This document shows positions 9,319 to 18,754 of a DNA stretch of 64,000 nucleotides, piece by piece (within the stretch, counting starts at the first letter, position 1; the number at the start of each line of letters is the position of its first letter). The translations under genes and the position numbers were made by a program. This stretch comes from CAYSEW01 sp964430245. GTDB lineage: Bacteria; Bacteroidota; Bacteroidia; Flavobacteriales_D; Parvicellaceae. The stretch covers positions 1 to 64,000 of the forward strand of contig CAYSEW010000008.1 of assembly GCA_964430245.1 (NCBI GenBank), in the 5' to 3' direction. The notes beneath the pieces are model-generated. The model saw only the letters and a list, made by a program, of their open reading frames with translations, was not told the origin of the DNA and searched no databases.

Positions 9319-10269
9319 ATGAAAGTTTCTGTAATTGCTCCAATGTTTAATGAAGAAGATAATCTTCATACAACTTTTTCTAAAATTGAAAGTGAATTTC
9401 AAAATCATAATATATCTGATTATGAAATTATATATGTTAATGATGGCAGTACAGATAAAACTTGGGATAAAGCAAAAGACCTTGAAGCTAAAAATGAAAA
9501 TTTAAAAGTAATAGGATATACAATCAATCAAGGAAGAGGAAAAGCTTTAAGAACTGGTTTTGATTATGCTAATGGTGACATAATTTGTACTATTGATTTT
9601 GACCTATCATATGATGTTTCACATATAACTAGAATGATCAAAGAATTAGAAACTGATCCTTTATTAGATCTTGTTCTTGTTTCAGCTTATATGCCTGGGG
9701 GTAAAACAATTGGAGTTTCTCCCTTTCGATTATTCATTTCTAAACTTGGGAATTTTATATATAGATATGCCTTTACACCTAAAATATATACCTCAACCTG
9801 TGTAGTGAGAGCATATAAAAAAGAAGTAATTAAAAGCTTATGGCTAGATTCAGATGACAAAGAAATACATCTTGAAATCATATCCAAAGCACTTGCTAAC
9901 AATTATAAACATTTAGAAATACCAGGAACACTTACTAAAAGAAAAGTTGGTAAATCAAAATTTAAATTCAGAGCAACATCCATAAAGCATTTGATTTTTT
10001 TAATACAAGAACGACCTATACTACTTTTTGGAATATTAGGTTTAATATTATTATTGATTAGTTTTATATCTACTATTTTATTTGTTTATGGCAGATTTTT
10101 TAATCCAGATTTTTTGATCTCAAATATTGGCAGGATATTCTCTCCAAATTTTGTTATTGTGCTTTTTCTTGGCGGCATTAACATGTTAGGTTTAGGGTTT
10201 CTTGGAATCCAAAATAATCTTCTAAAAAAGGAATTACTTAAGATTCAAAAAAGAATTACAAAAAATTAA
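9319..10269 (+). CDS. Glycosyltransferase family 2, dolichyl-phosphate mannose synthase-like, with C-terminal membrane anchor
   Basis: The N-terminal 225 residues form a GT-A fold: IAPMFNEEDNL at the start, NDGSTDKTWD near residue 41, GRGKALRTGF near 72, and the metal/nucleotide motif DFD at 93-95. Two hydrophobic segments follow (about 232-260 and 278-302). This layout is typical of polyprenyl-phosphate mannose or glucose synthases, which make lipid-linked single-sugar donors at the inner membrane. It opens the polysaccharide locus and is followed after 23 bases by a flippase-like membrane gene and then a methyltransferase, suggesting a three-gene unit. The sugar is unknown. Confidence 0.88.
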   Translation: MKVSVIAPMFNEEDNLHTTFSKIESEFQNHNISDYEIIYVNDGSTDKTWDKAKDLEAKNENLKVIGYTINQGRGKALRTGFDYANGDIICTIDFDLSYDVSHITRMIKELETDPLLDLVLVSAYMPGGKTIGVSPFRLFISKLGNFIYRYAFTPKIYTSTCVVRAYKKEVIKSLWLDSDDKEIHLEIISKALANNYKHLEIPGTLTKRKVGKSKFKFRATSIKHLIFLIQERPILLFGILGLILLLISFISTILFVYGRFFNPDFLISNIGRIFSPNFVIVLFLGGINMLGLGFLGIQNNLLKKELLKIQKRITKN

Positions 10270-10292
10270 TTTTCTAATTATTTAATATTCTT

Positions 10293-11219
10293 ATGCTAAA
10301 GAAGCTAATTAAATTTGCAATAAGTGTACTCATAGTAACATTAATTTTTCTTTCTATTGATCTTGAATTATTAAATAAGATAAATTTTGAATTCTCCTAT
10401 TTAAATTTTTTTTTAATAACCATTTTACTTTTTTTATCAATCCTATTTAGATCATTTAGATGGTCATTTTTAATGAATGACAAAAAAAAAAAAATCTCTA
10501 TAACTCAAATCGAATCACTTAAACTTCTTTTAGTTGGTTCTTCTTTAAACATTGTACTCCCATCTGGAACTGGGGATATAGCAAAAAGCTATTACGGATA
10601 TAAATGGACCGGTATAAAAGAAAGAATGTTAGCAATTAGTTTAATTGACAAATTAATAGCCATTGGAAGTATCTTATTTATAACACCTTTTGCATTTTAT
10701 TTTTCAAAAAACTACACAATTTTAATTGCTGGTATGTTGAGTATACTTCCTTTTATTTTCCTATATTATTTTAATTTTTTTAATAATTATAAATTATTTA
10801 ATATCCCTTTTAAATTCATCTCAAAAAAAATAAAAAAAATTGATCTTGAATTATTAATTACTCATTTGAAGATACCACCTTCAAAAATCTTATTTTCATT
10901 TATATTATCTATTATAGCGTGGATTGTCACTTATATTTTACTATACTTATGTTTTAATATAGTCGGATTATCAATTCCCTTAAAATTGGTAATTATTTCT
11001 ATTCCATTCTTAACATTGGGAAGATTATTTCCATTTACATTAAATGGGATTGGTAGTGATGAGGCATTAATTCTTTTCTTATTTTCTAATAATGAATTTC
11101 AAAAAGAACCTATTTTAATAGCAGCTTTATTATATAGATTAATCTTAATGTTTTTACCTGCTTTAATAGGTTTACTATTTATATTAAAAAAACCAAATTC
11201 AAATGAAATTAAAATCTAA
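10293..11219 (+). CDS. Flippase-like membrane protein, UPF0104/LPG synthase TM family
   Basis: The 308-residue protein is polytopic, with about eight hydrophobic segments and many Lys/Asn loops. The segment GSSLNIVLPSGTGDIAKSY near residue 88 is the hallmark of the lysylphosphatidylglycerol synthetase transmembrane region/UPF0104 family. Members in glycan loci are thought to move lipid-linked sugars across the membrane. Next to a polyprenyl-phosphate sugar synthase, this is a reasonable role here, though unproven. The gene overlaps the following methyltransferase by 17 bases. The DNA is extremely AT-rich, with a run of A at about 10482-10493. Confidence 0.8.
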   Translation: MLKKLIKFAISVLIVTLIFLSIDLELLNKINFEFSYLNFFLITILLFLSILFRSFRWSFLMNDKKKKISITQIESLKLLLVGSSLNIVLPSGTGDIAKSYYGYKWTGIKERMLAISLIDKLIAIGSILFITPFAFYFSKNYTILIAGMLSILPFIFLYYFNFFNNYKLFNIPFKFISKKIKKIDLELLITHLKIPPSKILFSFILSIIAWIVTYILLYLCFNIVGLSIPLKLVIISIPFLTLGRLFPFTLNGIGSDEALILFLFSNNEFQKEPILIAALLYRLILMFLPALIGLLFILKKPNSNEIKI

Positions 11220-11901
11220 ATTCACTAAAACTATTGGATTCATATTAGATGAATTCATACCACCTATAATTAGAGACAGCAGATGGTTTTATCCCATTAT
11301 AGTGAAAATATGGAATTCAAAAATGGATGTTGATTTCAAAACAAAAGCTTTTTTTATGTCTGAAGTTGAATTTATAGAAGCATATGAAAAGATATCTCCT
11401 ATGAGAGAAACTGATAATACAAAAAAAACAATTTCATTTGTTTTAAATAATTTAAAGGGAGAAAATATATTAGAAGTTGGATGTGGAAATGGAGATATGT
11501 CTATTGAATGTGCAAATCTTGGACATAAAGTAATGGCAACAGATTTAGCTTCAAGTAATTTAGAAATTGTAAATAAAAAAGCAGAAAATTCTGGTATTAG
11601 ATTAAGTACAAAAGAATGTAATGTTGAAAAAATACCATTTAAAGATGATTCTTTTGACACAACTATATGTCTTCATACTTTAGAACATGTCAGGAATTTA
11701 AATCTTGCTATAAACGAATTAAAGCGAGTGACAAGAAAAAGAATTATAATTATAGTCCCTAAACAAAAATTTCACATATATACTGCTGATTTACATCTAA
11801 ATTTCTTTTACCATCCCTCACAATTGATAAAAGAAATAGGGTTAAAAAATGCAAAATGCATCCAATTAGATTTTTGTTTATGTTATTTTGGAGACTTTTA
11901 A
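11203..11901 (+). CDS. Class I SAM-dependent methyltransferase
   Basis: The 232-residue protein has the SAM-binding motif I ILEVGCGNGDMSIECA near residue 86, an acidic end of strand 2 (MATDLASSN), the PFKDDSFDTTICLHTLEHV block near 148, and a late beta strand RIIIIVPK. This is the Methyltransf_11 pattern, usually a small-molecule or sugar O/C-methylase. It overlaps the flippase-like gene by 17 bases, so translation is probably coupled. Its stop shares the TTAA at 11898-11901 with the convergent membrane protein gene. The substrate is unknown. It is the first of five methyltransferases in the locus. Confidence 0.85.
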   Translation: MKLKSKFTKTIGFILDEFIPPIIRDSRWFYPIIVKIWNSKMDVDFKTKAFFMSEVEFIEAYEKISPMRETDNTKKTISFVLNNLKGENILEVGCGNGDMSIECANLGHKVMATDLASSNLEIVNKKAENSGIRLSTKECNVEKIPFKDDSFDTTICLHTLEHVRNLNLAINELKRVTRKRIIIIVPKQKFHIYTADLHLNFFYHPSQLIKEIGLKNAKCIQLDFCLCYFGDF

Positions 11902-13844
11902 TATTTTAGTACAACAAACTTTTCATTTGTTTTATCATCAATTATAATATCCTCTGTAATATCAATAATTTTTTCAGGCACATCAATATTGCCTGATATA
12001 ACAATAAATTTAATCCTATATTTTTTCAAAAAATCAATCATAGATTGATCATAATCAATAATAGTATTATTTATTTTCTGTTCTTCTATATATTGAAAAT
12101 ATGGTGCGCTTTTTGATAATTTTTTCTCATTTTTATTTTCATATTGTCTATTATCGTGTCTAGTAAGAGAAACTAATGAATAAGGTTCATTTAATAAACC
12201 CATCAAATAAAATCCAATTACATCAAAAGAATCAGAAAACTCAAGTTCATCTTCAGCTTCAATCTTTCCACCTACCTTATTTTCTATTTCTTTTAACTCA
12301 TTAGACACTTTGACTAGATATTCATCTGAATATTTATTTGATCCATTTCTGCTCATATGTAATGAATAATTATAATAGCTTCTATAAGAATAGAATAAAA
12401 AAGAAATTAAACAAAATGAAAGTAATATCTTATGAAAAAATTGTTTTTCAAATATCATTAAAGCTATAATCAAAACTAATAATGACAAAATATTTAATAT
12501 TGGAACAGTCGGATAATAAAAAAATTCAGATGAACCAAAAATAAAATAAAAAATACTCCAAAAAGGAAGCGATATTAACGCAATAATTATTAATATTTTT
12601 GAAGCAGAAATTAATCCCATATAACTTTTAAATCTATCAGATTTTTTAAAGTTAAATAAGATTATAGTCCCAATTAAAACGAAAGGAAAATATAAAATTA
12701 TAGCTTGAATAAGCTTCTCAGCTGAAATAATAAATTTAGATTTCATTTTATCAATTGTATTAAATTCATTTAATACAGCACTGATGCCACTTGGCATTTC
12801 TATTTGAATCATAGTTGGTTGAAAAAATTTGTAAAATCCTAGAATCATAACACTTATAATAATTGGAATTAACACATAAATTATATTTATATCTGACCCT
12901 ATCCATTTATATTTAGTAAAATAATTAATTACTATAATGATAACTGTGGCACAAAATATAGAAGGAGCTAGAGTGATTGAAAAAATAGGTAAGAACATCA
13001 ATAAAAGAAATGCGTATTTTTTCTTTCCAGATAAATGAATATTAATAAACCCCAAAATAACAACATATACTATAGATAACTTTAATCCCCAATGTTCATC
13101 AATTGTATTATTAGCAAATTGACCGATATGTTCAAAAAATGAAATCTCTCTTAAAGGTTCCATAAAAAACCCACTCAATATTATTACAAAAACAGATATC
13201 ACATAATACCTAATTTTTTTAGAATAAATCTCAACAATAGACCAAACCCCTACTATAATAATCCCATTAATAATTGGATAAACAATTAATTGTTCGACAA
13301 TCCAATAGCTAAATCCTGTAAAATTTTGACAAAAAGCTATTATCCATGCCTCGAAATAATGAAATGGCTCAACACCATCTGGAATTGATATGTAATTTAG
13401 ATTAGTAGTTTCAAGACCACTGAAATTAAAATACATTGCTCTTGTAGCATGACAAAAATCATCTATATTTATTACTAATGGGAATTCCCCCCCATGACCA
13501 AAAACATAATAATATTTCCAAACATATATTAAAGAGCTTACTATAAATAAAAAAATAAGATGTTTGTAGTATTTACTGATTTGATTAGAAAATAATTTTA
13601 AATTAGGTCTTTTAAATCCAATAGAAATTCCAAATAATAAAATTAGAGGTATCGTTATAATATTAACAGAAATTAATCCTGTTTTTATTAAAGAATATGC
13701 AATAACTGGAATAAATAATCCAACAGATAAACATGTGAAAATATAAAGAAATGGTTTGTCTATTCTTATTTTAAAGCAACTTACTATTAAACCACCAATT
13801 ACAAATATTAAAAATTGAAAAACTATTAAATAAATAAATTCCAT
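11898..13844 (-). CDS. Large polytopic membrane protein, possible GT-C-like glycosyltransferase
   Basis: This 648-residue protein has a dozen or so hydrophobic segments over the first about 510 residues, then a soluble C-terminal domain of about 140 residues. A loop after the third or fourth membrane segment contains NIDDFCHATRAMYFN, acidic residues placed much as in GT-C glycosyltransferases. I cannot assign a named family. Its position inside a surface polysaccharide locus, on the opposite strand, suggests a polymer-modifying or glycan-transferring role. It is convergent with the methyltransferase and shares the TTAA stop overlap. Other possibilities are a polymerase or an O-antigen side-branch transferase. 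Confidence 0.6.
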   Translation of the reverse strand: MEFIYLIVFQFLIFVIGGLIVSCFKIRIDKPFLYIFTCLSVGLFIPVIAYSLIKTGLISVNIITIPLILLFGISIGFKRPNLKLFSNQISKYYKHLIFLFIVSSLIYVWKYYYVFGHGGEFPLVINIDDFCHATRAMYFNFSGLETTNLNYISIPDGVEPFHYFEAWIIAFCQNFTGFSYWIVEQLIVYPIINGIIIVGVWSIVEIYSKKIRYYVISVFVIILSGFFMEPLREISFFEHIGQFANNTIDEHWGLKLSIVYVVILGFINIHLSGKKKYAFLLLMFLPIFSITLAPSIFCATVIIIVINYFTKYKWIGSDINIIYVLIPIIISVMILGFYKFFQPTMIQIEMPSGISAVLNEFNTIDKMKSKFIISAEKLIQAIILYFPFVLIGTIILFNFKKSDRFKSYMGLISASKILIIIALISLPFWSIFYFIFGSSEFFYYPTVPILNILSLLVLIIALMIFEKQFFHKILLSFCLISFLFYSYRSYYNYSLHMSRNGSNKYSDEYLVKVSNELKEIENKVGGKIEAEDELEFSDSFDVIGFYLMGLLNEPYSLVSLTRHDNRQYENKNEKKLSKSAPYFQYIEEQKINNTIIDYDQSMIDFLKKYRIKFIVISGNIDVPEKIIDITEDIIIDDKTNEKFVVLKY

Positions 13845-13988
13845 TTATTATTCTAAATTAATTTCTTTATATTTTATAAGATTTGTTATTTAAATCATAC
13901 AATATTAATTAAATTCTAATAATAGGAATAATACTATATTAATTATTAAATTAATTCAGTATTTATAATTGAAAGAACACTTATTGAG

Positions 13989-14020
13989 TTGTGTTTAGGT
14001 TATTAATAATAATATATTTG
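13989..14020 (+). promoter_or_regulatory. Putative Bacteroidota-type promoter for the Wzm/Wzt operon
   Basis: TATATTTG at 14013-14020 is an exact TAnnTTTG -7 element. TTG at 13989-13991 lies 21 bases upstream, as expected for the -33 element. Transcription would begin about 20 bases before the ATG at 14047. The 193-base gap (13845-14037) shows nothing else I can support. It is AT-rich with scattered short repeats of TTAAT. Confidence 0.55.
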
Positions 14021-14046
14021 CAGGTCATTGAAATCTCGTGTCTGAA

Positions 14047-14880
14047 ATGTCTGAAAATAAAATTATAATACAATCTTCAAAAGGAATTCCAAAATTAGAA
14101 CTAAAAGAATTAATTCAATACAAAGATCTTTTTTTACTTTTAGCCTATAGAGATTACAGAGTACGTTACGCTCAAACATTCTTAGGATTTTTTTGGGCTT
14201 TTATTCAGCCATTTGCTACGCTTTTAATATTTACAATTGTTTTTGGTAAAGCTGCAAATATTGATACAGGAAACATCCCATATCCTCTTTTTGCTATTTG
14301 CGGAATGGCTGGATGGACATTTTTTGCTTTTGTTCTAAGCAATTCAGGAAATTCAATAGTTGGGGCACAACAAATGATACAAAAAATATATTTCCCTAAA
14401 CTAATTATTCCAATGGCAAAGGCCATTGTTGGTTTTGTAGATTTTGGTATTGCATTTATTTTTATTATTATTATTTGCATCTATTATCAATTTATTCCAT
14501 CCTCTAATATTATTTTCCTTCCAATATTTATTATCATAACCATTTTTGCGGCTTTAACAGTTGGTATCTGGCTAAGTGCATTAACTATAAGATTTCGTGA
14601 TTTCCAACATGTTGTACCTTTTTTAGTTCAATTTGGACTATATGCCACACCTATAGGTTATCCTGCAGAGCTTGTTACAAACACATTGCCTAAATGGGCT
14701 TCTATTATTTATTTTTTAAATCCAATGGCTGGTGTTGTTGAAGGATTTAGATGGAGTATTCTTGGAGGAGATTCTCCCAATGAATATTCTTATATTTCTT
14801 TTGGAATGATAATTATCCTTTTTACTATTGGATTATTTTACTTTAAAAAAGTAGAAGAAATAATGGCAGATATTGTTTAA
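14047..14880 (+). CDS. ABC-2 type polysaccharide export permease (Wzm-like)
   Basis: The protein is about 277 residues with six predicted membrane helices and the amphipathic N-terminal segment LLAYRDYRVRYAQTFLGFFWAFIQP, typical of O-antigen/teichoic acid ABC-2 permeases. It forms the membrane channel that exports undecaprenyl-linked glycan, powered by the ATPase encoded 12 bases downstream. A GTG three codons earlier (14038) is in frame. I prefer the ATG because it leaves about 20 bases of leader after the promoter. It starts the long plus-strand polysaccharide operon. Confidence 0.92.
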   Translation: MSENKIIIQSSKGIPKLELKELIQYKDLFLLLAYRDYRVRYAQTFLGFFWAFIQPFATLLIFTIVFGKAANIDTGNIPYPLFAICGMAGWTFFAFVLSNSGNSIVGAQQMIQKIYFPKLIIPMAKAIVGFVDFGIAFIFIIIICIYYQFIPSSNIIFLPIFIIITIFAALTVGIWLSALTIRFRDFQHVVPFLVQFGLYATPIGYPAELVTNTLPKWASIIYFLNPMAGVVEGFRWSILGGDSPNEYSYISFGMIIILFTIGLFYFKKVEEIMADIV

Positions 14881-14892
14881 AAAATTATAAAG

Positions 14893-16095
14893 ATGAGTGA
14901 TATTGCAATCAAAGTAAATAACCTATCAAAGAAATTTGCAATAGGAAAGAAAAAGAGCTCAAGCTTTAGAGACAGCATAACGTCTTTATTTACTAAATCA
15001 AACACTACAGAAGATTTCTGGGCTTTAAAAGACTTAGAATTTGAAATCTTAAAAGGTGAGTCTGTTGGGATTATAGGTAAAAATGGTGCTGGGAAATCAA
15101 CTTTATTAAAGGTGCTATCAAGAATAACAAAGCCATCACAAGGGAGAATTGAAATTAACGGAAGAGTCTCCTCTCTTCTCGAAGTAGGAACAGGTTTTCA
15201 CCCAGAATTAACTGGAAGAGAAAACATTTACCTTAATGGTACAATTTTAGGAATGAAGCGAAGTGAAGTAAAATCTAAATTTGAAGAAATTGTAGATTTT
15301 AGTGGAGTTAAAAAATTTCTTGACACTCCTGTTAAGAGATATAGCTCTGGAATGTATGTTAGACTTGCTTTTGCAGTAGCAGCTCATTTAGAGCCAGAAA
15401 TATTAATTATTGATGAAGTTCTTTCTGTTGGAGATGCTGAATTCCAAAAAAAATGTCTTGGAAAAATGGATGATGCTACTAAAAGTGGAAGAACTGTAAT
15501 ATTTGTTAGTCACAATATGTCTGCTGTAGAAAAATTATGTTCGAAATGCTTTTTATTAAATCAAGGACTACTTGAATTTTCAGGATCTTCAAGTCAAACA
15601 ATAGCTAAATATTTGAATTTTGCTGAATCTAATCAGCATCAATGGAAAAGACAAAATATCATTCAAAGTAAAGCCTACTTTACATCTGTAAAAGTATCTC
15701 AAGAAAACCAACTTGACATCACCACTTCTGGCAACTTAAAAATAGAATTTACATATGAAATCAAAGAAGACCTCAATACCTTAAAATTACATTTAGCTCT
15801 TCTAGATAATTATGGACAAGTAATTTTCTCTTCTGCTCCAGAAGATGCTGGAATTGAAAAACCCTTAAAAAAAGGGAGTTATAATTCTTCAGTTAGTCTT
15901 CCTAAAGATTTATTAATTCCCATGAGTTATAGCTTAAAATTAATCCTATGGGATCACATTGCTGGCTCGTTTATTCACCATGACATTAATGAAGAAATAA
16001 GATTCAAACCCATTGAAACCCAATCTTTAATTAATAATACATCTGGTGGAAGGTCTGGTATCCTAGCAATCAAATGTGATTGGAAAATTAAATAA
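14893..16095 (+). CDS. ABC transporter ATP-binding protein with C-terminal glycan-binding domain (Wzt-like)
   Basis: Residues 1-245 are the ATPase: Walker A GKNGAGKST (62-70), signature YSSGM (150-154), Walker B LIIDE (171-175), and the polysaccharide-exporter-specific LLEVGTGFHPELTGREN block. Residues about 255-400 form an immunoglobulin-like Wzt C-terminal domain (starting YFTSVKVSQENQ). In E. coli O8/O9a this domain binds the modified non-reducing end of the chain before export. With Wzm it drives export of finished lipid-linked polymer. The following gene is a methyltransferase, which fits the known logic of methyl or phosphomethyl capping read by Wzt. Confidence 0.93.
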   Translation: MSDIAIKVNNLSKKFAIGKKKSSSFRDSITSLFTKSNTTEDFWALKDLEFEILKGESVGIIGKNGAGKSTLLKVLSRITKPSQGRIEINGRVSSLLEVGTGFHPELTGRENIYLNGTILGMKRSEVKSKFEEIVDFSGVKKFLDTPVKRYSSGMYVRLAFAVAAHLEPEILIIDEVLSVGDAEFQKKCLGKMDDATKSGRTVIFVSHNMSAVEKLCSKCFLLNQGLLEFSGSSSQTIAKYLNFAESNQHQWKRQNIIQSKAYFTSVKVSQENQLDITTSGNLKIEFTYEIKEDLNTLKLHLALLDNYGQVIFSSAPEDAGIEKPLKKGSYNSSVSLPKDLLIPMSYSLKLILWDHIAGSFIHHDINEEIRFKPIETQSLINNTSGGRSGILAIKCDWKIK

Positions 16096-16099
16096 TATT

Positions 16100-16843
16100 A
16101 TGAAATACAAACAAATTGAATGGACAGATGATTTAGTGAAAAAATTCTGGGATTATGAATCACAATTCCCTAAGAAGTATTTCACCCATACATTTGGTCA
16201 TCGAATAATTGAAGAAGTTGATGAATATCTTAAAGATGCCAAAAATGTCTTAGACTATGGTACAGGTATTGGTCTGCTTATCCCTCATTTATTAAAATAT
16301 GATTTTGAAGTTACTGGTACTGATTTTTCCCATGATTCAATAGATGTAGTTAATAAAAGCTATAAAGAAAAATCTAACTTTAAAGGTGTTTTTTACATTG
16401 ATGACATTATAAATGTCAATAAAAAATATGATATTATTTTCTGTATAGAAATGATAGAACATATCAATGATCATTACCTAGACATAACTTTTAAATACTT
16501 TAAACATTTATTAGCAGATGGAGGATATATTGTAATTACAACTCCTAATGATGAAGTACTGGCAGACAACATGATCTTCTGTCCTAGTTGCGATTCTGTT
16601 TTTCATAGATGGCAACATGTAAAAAGTTGGAACACTTCATCTTTAGAAAAAGCTGTTTTAAAATATGGCTTTAAAAAAGAAAAAATTTACACCACATTTT
16701 TCACTCCAATTGTTGAAGAAAAGAAACCAATTACAGGGATCATTGCGGGTTTTATAAGAAAATACATCCTACTAAGAAAAGAAATAAAAAGTAACACTCC
16801 TCAATCAAAACCACCTCATTTAGTTGCCATTATTAAAAATTAG
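16100..16843 (+). CDS. Class I SAM-dependent methyltransferase (UbiG-like)
   Basis: I start the protein at ATG 16100, 4 bases after the Wzt stop, giving 247 residues. A GTG at 16076 is in frame but lies inside wzt. Motif I is NVLDYGTGIGLLIPHLL near residue 50. Motif II is TGTDFSHDSID. The acidic IIFCIEMIEHINDHY segment is near 110. A Cys pair, FCPSCDSVFHRW near 160, could bind a metal and is typical of some sugar methyltransferases. Direct linkage to Wzt makes it the best candidate in the locus for a chain-terminating or chain-decorating methylase, but that is inference from position. Confidence 0.85.
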   Translation: MKYKQIEWTDDLVKKFWDYESQFPKKYFTHTFGHRIIEEVDEYLKDAKNVLDYGTGIGLLIPHLLKYDFEVTGTDFSHDSIDVVNKSYKEKSNFKGVFYIDDIINVNKKYDIIFCIEMIEHINDHYLDITFKYFKHLLADGGYIVITTPNDEVLADNMIFCPSCDSVFHRWQHVKSWNTSSLEKAVLKYGFKKEKIYTTFFTPIVEEKKPITGIIAGFIRKYILLRKEIKSNTPQSKPPHLVAIIKN

Positions 16844-16846
16844 ATT

Positions 16847-18742
16847 ATGTGTGGTATTGTTGGAATTATCAGAAAGAATAGTTCGGTTGAAAAAGAAGAG
16901 CTAATAGAAATGAATAACACTCAGGTTCACAGGGGGCCTGATGGAGAAGGTTATTATACTAATGAAAATATTGGATTTGCTCATCGAAGACTTTCTATCA
17001 TTGACATTGAATCAGGTCAACAACCCATGTCTACAAATAAAAATAATTACTGGATTACCTATAATGGAGAGCTATATAATTACTTAGAATTAAAATCCGA
17101 ACTTGAATCTATAGGACATGTATTCGAAACAAAATCTGATACAGAAGTAGTTGTTTATGCTTATAAAGAATGGGGAAAAGATTGTTTAAATAAATTTCGT
17201 GGCATGTTTGCTTTTGCCATTCATGATAGAATTAAAAACATTGTTTTTCTTGCTAGGGATCAATTTGGAATTAAACCTTTAGTTTATAGAGTTTCAAATG
17301 ATTTTTTTGCTTTTTCTTCTGAAATTAAAGCACTAACAAAAGTAATTGGGCCAGCACCCATTGGTTCATTGAAATCTTTAGACATTTATTTAACCCTGCA
17401 GTACATTCCTGCTCCACATACAATTTATAAAGACATAAATAAACTTCCTCCAGCACATTATTTAATTGTTAATGCAAAGGGAGATATTATAGAAAAAGAG
17501 AGATATTATGATATTTCTTTTAACCCTATGAATAAAAAAAATTCATTTAATTGGTTAGAAAAAACAGAAAATGCGATAACAGATTCTGTGAATTCTCAAT
17601 TAATAAGTGATGTGCCATTTGGTGTATTTTTGTCTGGCGGGATAGATTCAACTCTAGTGGCTTTAAAAATGTCAAAAATTCTAGATAGACCCTTAAAAGC
17701 TTTCACCATTGGGTTCAATGAAGAAAAATATAGTGAATTAAAATATGCTGAACATGCGGCAAAAAAAATGGGTGTTGAGCTTATATCGGAAATTGTTACT
17801 GAAAATGGGACTGACATACTTCCTAAGCTAATTAATGATCATTATGGGGAACCATTTGGAGATCCATCTGCCATACCTACTTGGTTTGTATCTAGACTTG
17901 CCAGAAAAGAAGTAACCATGGCACTAACTGGAGATGGAGGTGATGAAATGTTTGGAGGATATCACTCCTACCAATCTTGGACCAAAAACACTCCTAAAAA
18001 AATCATAGATAATAAAATTAAATTAAAACAATATAAAGGGATACCTCGATATATTCTAGGAACATATAAAGAGTATTTGAAAAATGGAAAATCACTAAAT
18101 AATCTATCAGAGTGGATTAACCTAATGGCCTTTACAAAAAAAGAATTCAGAAATAAATTATGGAAAAAAGGGGTCTTCAATAATCCCTCCGATTCAATAA
18201 TCTGCTTCAATGATGCTCACATTAAATCACGTAAACTTGATAGACTATCTTATGCACAATACATAGACATCCATACTTACTTACCATATGACATACTAAC
18301 AAAAGTAGATATATCTAGTATGGCGAATAGCCTAGAGACTAGACCTCCACTTATTGATATTGAATTAGCAAAAATTGTTGAGCAATTACCAATACATGAA
18401 AAAAACCAATTACATGGAATAGAAATGCAAGGAAAATCTATCTTAAAAAGAATCTTATCAAAATCGTTTGATGATAATTTTATTTATAGAAAAAAACAAG
18501 GTTTTGCGATTCCATTTGACCAATGGTTCTTTGAAGACAAAGAAAATGGGAAATTATTCAAACACTTATTATTAAATAAAAATTCCAGGTTATATAATTT
18601 CTTTAATGAAGATGTTATTAAAGATTTATGGGATGGGTACAACAACAACGCTGGAAAATTCAATTATTTTGGCACATTATGGTTATTATTTATTTTTTCA
18701 TTGTGGCTAGAAGAAAATTCAAATATAAATTTTGAAAACTAA
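16847..18742 (+). CDS. asnB: Asparagine synthetase B-like glutamine-dependent amidotransferase (first copy)
   Basis: This 631-residue protein has an N-terminal Ntn glutaminase domain with the catalytic Cys2 (MCGIVGI), the RGPDGEG and NGELYN blocks, and a C-terminal synthetase domain with PP-loop SGGIDS at 263-268 and TGDGGDEMFGGY near 360. All key residues are present, so it should be active. It uses glutamine and ATP to amidate a carboxylate. In O-antigen loci such AsnB homologues are thought to amidate uronic acids or amino-acid substituents rather than make free asparagine. It lies 3 bases after the methyltransferase. A second copy is at 32524, only distantly similar. Confidence 0.9.
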   Translation: MCGIVGIIRKNSSVEKEELIEMNNTQVHRGPDGEGYYTNENIGFAHRRLSIIDIESGQQPMSTNKNNYWITYNGELYNYLELKSELESIGHVFETKSDTEVVVYAYKEWGKDCLNKFRGMFAFAIHDRIKNIVFLARDQFGIKPLVYRVSNDFFAFSSEIKALTKVIGPAPIGSLKSLDIYLTLQYIPAPHTIYKDINKLPPAHYLIVNAKGDIIEKERYYDISFNPMNKKNSFNWLEKTENAITDSVNSQLISDVPFGVFLSGGIDSTLVALKMSKILDRPLKAFTIGFNEEKYSELKYAEHAAKKMGVELISEIVTENGTDILPKLINDHYGEPFGDPSAIPTWFVSRLARKEVTMALTGDGGDEMFGGYHSYQSWTKNTPKKIIDNKIKLKQYKGIPRYILGTYKEYLKNGKSLNNLSEWINLMAFTKKEFRNKLWKKGVFNNPSDSIICFNDAHIKSRKLDRLSYAQYIDIHTYLPYDILTKVDISSMANSLETRPPLIDIELAKIVEQLPIHEKNQLHGIEMQGKSILKRILSKSFDDNFIYRKKQGFAIPFDQWFFEDKENGKLFKHLLLNKNSRLYNFFNEDVIKDLWDGYNNNAGKFNYFGTLWLLFIFSLWLEENSNINFEN

Positions 18743-18754
18743 TTTTGAAATCAA

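Noticed and set aside
10482..10493. Poly-A run in the flippase-like gene as a phase-variable slippage site or frameshift
   Set aside because: The frame is intact through the run and such A-tracts are common across the whole locus. There is no sign of an alternative frame being used.
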